DNA from: Clostridia bacterium | GTDB taxonomy: Bacteria; Bacillota; Clostridia; Peptostreptococcales; Anaerovoracaceae | Assembly (NCBI GenBank): GCA_900754795.1 | Contig: CAAEEA010000054.1 | Span: 1-6,116, forward strand | Direction of reading: 5' to 3' | Length of the DNA: 6,116 nucleotides | Shown here: positions 4,563 through 6,116 of the stretch, in pieces | How positions within the stretch are numbered: position 1 is the first letter of the stretch | Layout of the letters: every line of letters starts with the position of its first letter | The notes under the pieces: generated by a model | The model's input: only the letters and a program-made list of their open reading frames with translations | Databases searched by the model: none | What the model was told of the DNA's origin: nothing | Position numbers and translations under genes: made by a program

Positions 4563-5702
4563 CTATTTTGTAAACGTGCGGCTTCTGATAATGCGCTCGT
4601 CGTAAAATACAAGAGGAGGAGCGTCAGCCGAATCGGTTTCAAGAAGCACATAACCGAAACGGCCCCTTACGGCGCCTTCGGCGCGGCTGACTTTTATATC
4701 GCCCAGAGAAACTGATTCCATGACCTGATTTACCGGATCGTCCATGTCTTTTGTAAATACGCTTATACGGGCTTTATCTCCGACCGGACCCATGTCTACT
4801 GCAGGGAAGTTTACAGAGTTACGTATGTTGCCGTTTTCAAAGAAGTCCATGGTCTGTTCTACCGCCATTGAAGCGCAGTTATCCTCGGCTTCCGCTGTGG
4901 AGGCTCCAAGGTGCGGCAGCAGAATAACGTTATCTCTGCCGGCGAGAGCATCGTTAGGAAAGTCCGTGACATAACATGACAGTTTGCCGCTTTCCAGAGC
5001 TACAAGCAGATCGGTCTCATTTATCAGTTTATCTCTTGAAAAGTTGAGGAGAACAGCTTTTTCTTTCGCGAAAGCGAACACATCTTTGTTGAACATTCCC
5101 CTGGTGCTGTCTGTTGCCGGGATATGTATGGTTATATAGTCGCAGAGCGGGAGCATGTCAGACAGACTGTCATACATTGTCACGCCGTCGGGAGCCTGAC
5201 CGCTGAAGTAAGGGTCATATCCGAGGACATTCATTCCGAGAGCTTCCGCGGAAACCGCGACCTTTTTTCCTATGGCGCCCAGTCCTGCTATGCCGAGAGT
5301 CTTGCCGGATATTTCGGTACCGGCGAACTGAGATTTTCCTTTTTCCACCGCGGCGCTGACTCCTTCGGTCAGAGAAGCCGCCCAGGACAGGGCTGCCGGG
5401 ATGTGTCTGGCGGCAAGCAGCAGACCGGCGATTACCAGTTCCTTTACGGCGTTGGCGTTGGCGCCCGGAGTGTTAAAGACAACTATGCCTTTTTCGGCGC
5501 AGGCATCGAGGGGTATATTGTTAACGCCGGCGCCCGCTCTTGCTATGGACATCAGAGAATCGGAAAATTCCATGGAATGCATGTCCTGGCTCCTGACGAG
5601 AATGCCGTTTGCTTCTTCTGTTTTGTCTGTAATGATATATTGATCGTCAAGGCGTGAAAGACCGACCTTGGAGATCTTGTTTAGAGTTGAGATCTTGTAC
5701 AT
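4563..5702 (-). CDS. serA: D-3-phosphoglycerate dehydrogenase (divergent active site)
   Basis: Oxidises 3-phosphoglycerate to 3-phosphohydroxypyruvate with NAD+, the first step of serine synthesis, in the cytosol. The protein has 379 residues. The substrate domain includes ILVRSQDM at 34-41, GAGVNNIPLD near 57-66 and NTPGANANAVKEL near 77-89. The Rossmann fold has GLGAIG (140-145) and D163 of YDPY, the acidic residue expected for NAD. Catalytic R223 (NFSR) and H264 (PHLGAST) are present. At the catalytic Glu position, homologues known to me read about TDFPTPELLG; this protein reads TDFPNDALAG, so alignment puts Ala252 there with Asp251 beside it. The loop after R223 is DK instead of the usual GG. 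An ACT-like tail covers about 311-379 but lacks the N-x-P-G serine-binding signature. The start at 5702 follows GAGGAGG; an upstream in-frame ATG (5753) lies before the likely transcription start. serC is divergent next door, which supports the assignment. Confidence 0.88.
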   Translation of the reverse strand: MYKISTLNKISKVGLSRLDDQYIITDKTEEANGILVRSQDMHSMEFSDSLMSIARAGAGVNNIPLDACAEKGIVVFNTPGANANAVKELVIAGLLLAARHIPAALSWAASLTEGVSAAVEKGKSQFAGTEISGKTLGIAGLGAIGKKVAVSAEALGMNVLGYDPYFSGQAPDGVTMYDSLSDMLPLCDYITIHIPATDSTRGMFNKDVFAFAKEKAVLLNFSRDKLINETDLLVALESGKLSCYVTDFPNDALAGRDNVILLPHLGASTAEAEDNCASMAVEQTMDFFENGNIRNSVNFPAVDMGPVGDKARISVFTKDMDDPVNQVMESVSLGDIKVSRAEGAVRGRFGYVLLETDSADAPPLVFYDERIIRSRTFTK

Positions 5703-5706
5703 ATTT

Positions 5707-5713
5707 CCTCCTC
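5707..5713 (-). promoter_or_regulatory. Strong ribosome binding site that fixes the serA start
   Basis: GAGGAGG on the minus strand, followed by AAAT and ATG at 5702. It decides against the in-frame ATG at 5753, which has no such site and would fall inside the operator. Confidence 0.85.
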
Positions 5714-5743
5714 TTTGACTTGAGTGTTTTGTGGTATATATAG

Positions 5744-5772
5744 AGTATATCACTTTACTAAGAGCAGGTAAA
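5744..5772 (-). promoter_or_regulatory. serA promoter
   Basis: On the minus strand TTTACC (5772-5767) and TATACT (5749-5744) are 17 bases apart, placing the start near 5737 and a leader of about 35 bases before ATG 5702. The -35 box lies mostly within the right arm of the inverted repeat at 5751-5775, and the -10 box lies just beyond the left arm. Confidence 0.6.
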
Positions 5773-5775
5773 GTG
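5751..5775. promoter_or_regulatory. Perfect inverted repeat shared by the serA and serC promoters, likely operator
   Basis: CACTTTAC (5751-5758) and GTAAAGTG (5768-5775) are perfect 8-base arms around a 9-base spacer. The -35 box of serC falls in the left arm and the -35 box of serA in the right arm, so one bound dimer would occupy both promoters. A regulator sensing serine or a related signal is inferred; no regulator gene for it lies in the window. Confidence 0.65.
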
Positions 5776-5782
5776 TTACAAT
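5754..5782 (+). promoter_or_regulatory. serC promoter
   Basis: TTTACT (5754-5759) and TACAAT (5777-5782) are 17 bases apart. The start would be near 5789, with a leader of about 28 bases. A 14-base perfect palindrome, AATATAGCTATATT (5780-5793), covers the end of the -10 box and the start point, and could be a second binding site or chance AT-rich sequence. Confidence 0.6.
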
Positions 5783-5816
5783 ATAGCTATATTTTGATTT
5801 TTTTCGGAGGTTCATT

Positions 5817-6116
5817 ATGACAGAGTATAACAGAGTATATAATTTTTCGGCCGGCCCGTCGATGCTGCCGCTGCCTGTTTTGGAAAAAGTTAGGGATCAG
5901 CTGCTCAATTATGAGGGAAGCGGTCAGTCAGTAATGGAGATGAGCCACCGTTCCGCCGAGTTTAAGAAAATCATAGAGGACGCGGAAAAAAACCTCAGAG
6001 ATCTGATGGAGATACTGGACAATTACAGAGTCCTCTTTGTTCAGGGAGGAGGTACGCTGCAGTTTTCAATGGTTCCTCTTAACCTCCTGAGAAACAGCAA
6101 GAAGGCCGATTACGCC
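5817..6116 (+). CDS. serC: Phosphoserine aminotransferase (3' end outside window)
   Basis: Transfers an amino group from glutamate to 3-phosphohydroxypyruvate to give O-phosphoserine, the second step of the phosphorylated serine pathway, using pyridoxal phosphate in the cytosol. The first 100 residues are visible and the frame stays open to the end of the window. Family landmarks are YNFSAGPSMLP near residues 8-18, SGQSVMEMSHRS near 36-47 and LFVQGGGTLQFSMVPLNLL near 74-92. This last block corresponds to the family's QGGAS-QF region that helps hold the cofactor phosphate; the GGGT wording differs from the commoner GGAS. The lysine that binds the cofactor lies beyond the window. GGAGG (5806-5810) sits 6 bases before the ATG. 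It is divergent from serA and shares a palindromic control region with it. Confidence 0.93.
   Translation, partial: MTEYNRVYNFSAGPSMLPLPVLEKVRDQLLNYEGSGQSVMEMSHRSAEFKKIIEDAEKNLRDLMEILDNYRVLFVQGGGTLQFSMVPLNLLRNSKKADYA

Noticed and set aside
5124..5657. A 177-codon plus-strand frame inside serA.
   Set aside because: It is antisense to the conserved SerA nucleotide-binding and substrate domains, has no ribosome site, and its translation resembles no known family.
5703..5753. An upstream serA start at 5753 giving 17 more residues.
   Set aside because: The ATG falls inside the operator and before the predicted transcription start, and the extra residues do not resemble SerA N termini.
1..6116. 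CRISPR arrays, tRNA or rRNA genes, insertion sequences, prophage genes or a defence island.
   Set aside because: No direct-repeat array, cloverleaf, transposase or phage-like frame was found, and nearly all coding sequence is ordinary metabolism.

Overview
The window looks like chromosomal sequence of an anaerobic Firmicute, probably class Clostridia. The reasons are the short, cysteine-rich clostridial-style FeoB, a YegS/DgkB-type lipid kinase, a clostridial-style SerA with the wording 'GAGVNNIP' and 'NTPGANANAVKELV', strong AGGAGG-like ribosome binding sites, and frequent ATA (Ile) and AGA (Arg) codons in a genome of medium G+C by eye. A family-level guess (for example the Anaerovoracaceae) would be speculation. 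No tRNA, rRNA, CRISPR array, insertion sequence or phage gene was found. Most of the window is housekeeping metabolism, and the unusual material lies in gene architecture and in the spaces between genes.

Layout. (1) 2-661, plus strand: the 3' two thirds of a pyrB-like aspartate carbamoyltransferase carrying a PyrI-type zinc-binding tail fused directly to its C terminus. (2) 677-2820, plus strand: a terminator-like hairpin whose 3' arm contains the feoA ribosome binding site, then feoA and feoB overlapping by ATGA (ferrous iron import). (3) 2876-3775, plus strand: a diacylglycerol-kinase-like lipid kinase with its own promoter, followed by a bidirectional terminator. (4) 3836-4183, minus strand: a PadR-family repressor converging on that terminator, with a good promoter overlapped by an inverted repeat. 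(5) 4184-4562: a gene-poor stretch. It holds the divergent padR promoter, a second near-consensus promoter pointing right with no gene behind it, a possible remnant of a membrane-protein gene on the minus strand, and the strong serA terminator hairpin. (6) 4563-5702, minus strand: serA, with an apparent change at the catalytic glutamate. (7) 5703-5816: a compact divergent promoter region whose two -35 boxes lie inside the two arms of one perfect inverted repeat. (8) 5817-6116, plus strand: the start of serC.

How the genes work together. SerA and SerC catalyse consecutive steps of the phosphorylated serine pathway (3-phosphoglycerate to 3-phosphohydroxypyruvate to phosphoserine), and the shared palindrome suggests one regulator controls both. 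FeoA and FeoB form one ferrous iron uptake system. PyrB belongs to pyrimidine synthesis, and its relation to feo may be only positional, although its terminator overlaps the feoA translation start. The items most worth a second look are the PyrB zinc-tail fusion lacking an allosteric domain, the terminator/RBS overlap before feoA, the orphan promoter beside padR, the altered SerA active site and the serA/serC operator. No wholly new multi-gene system was recognised.
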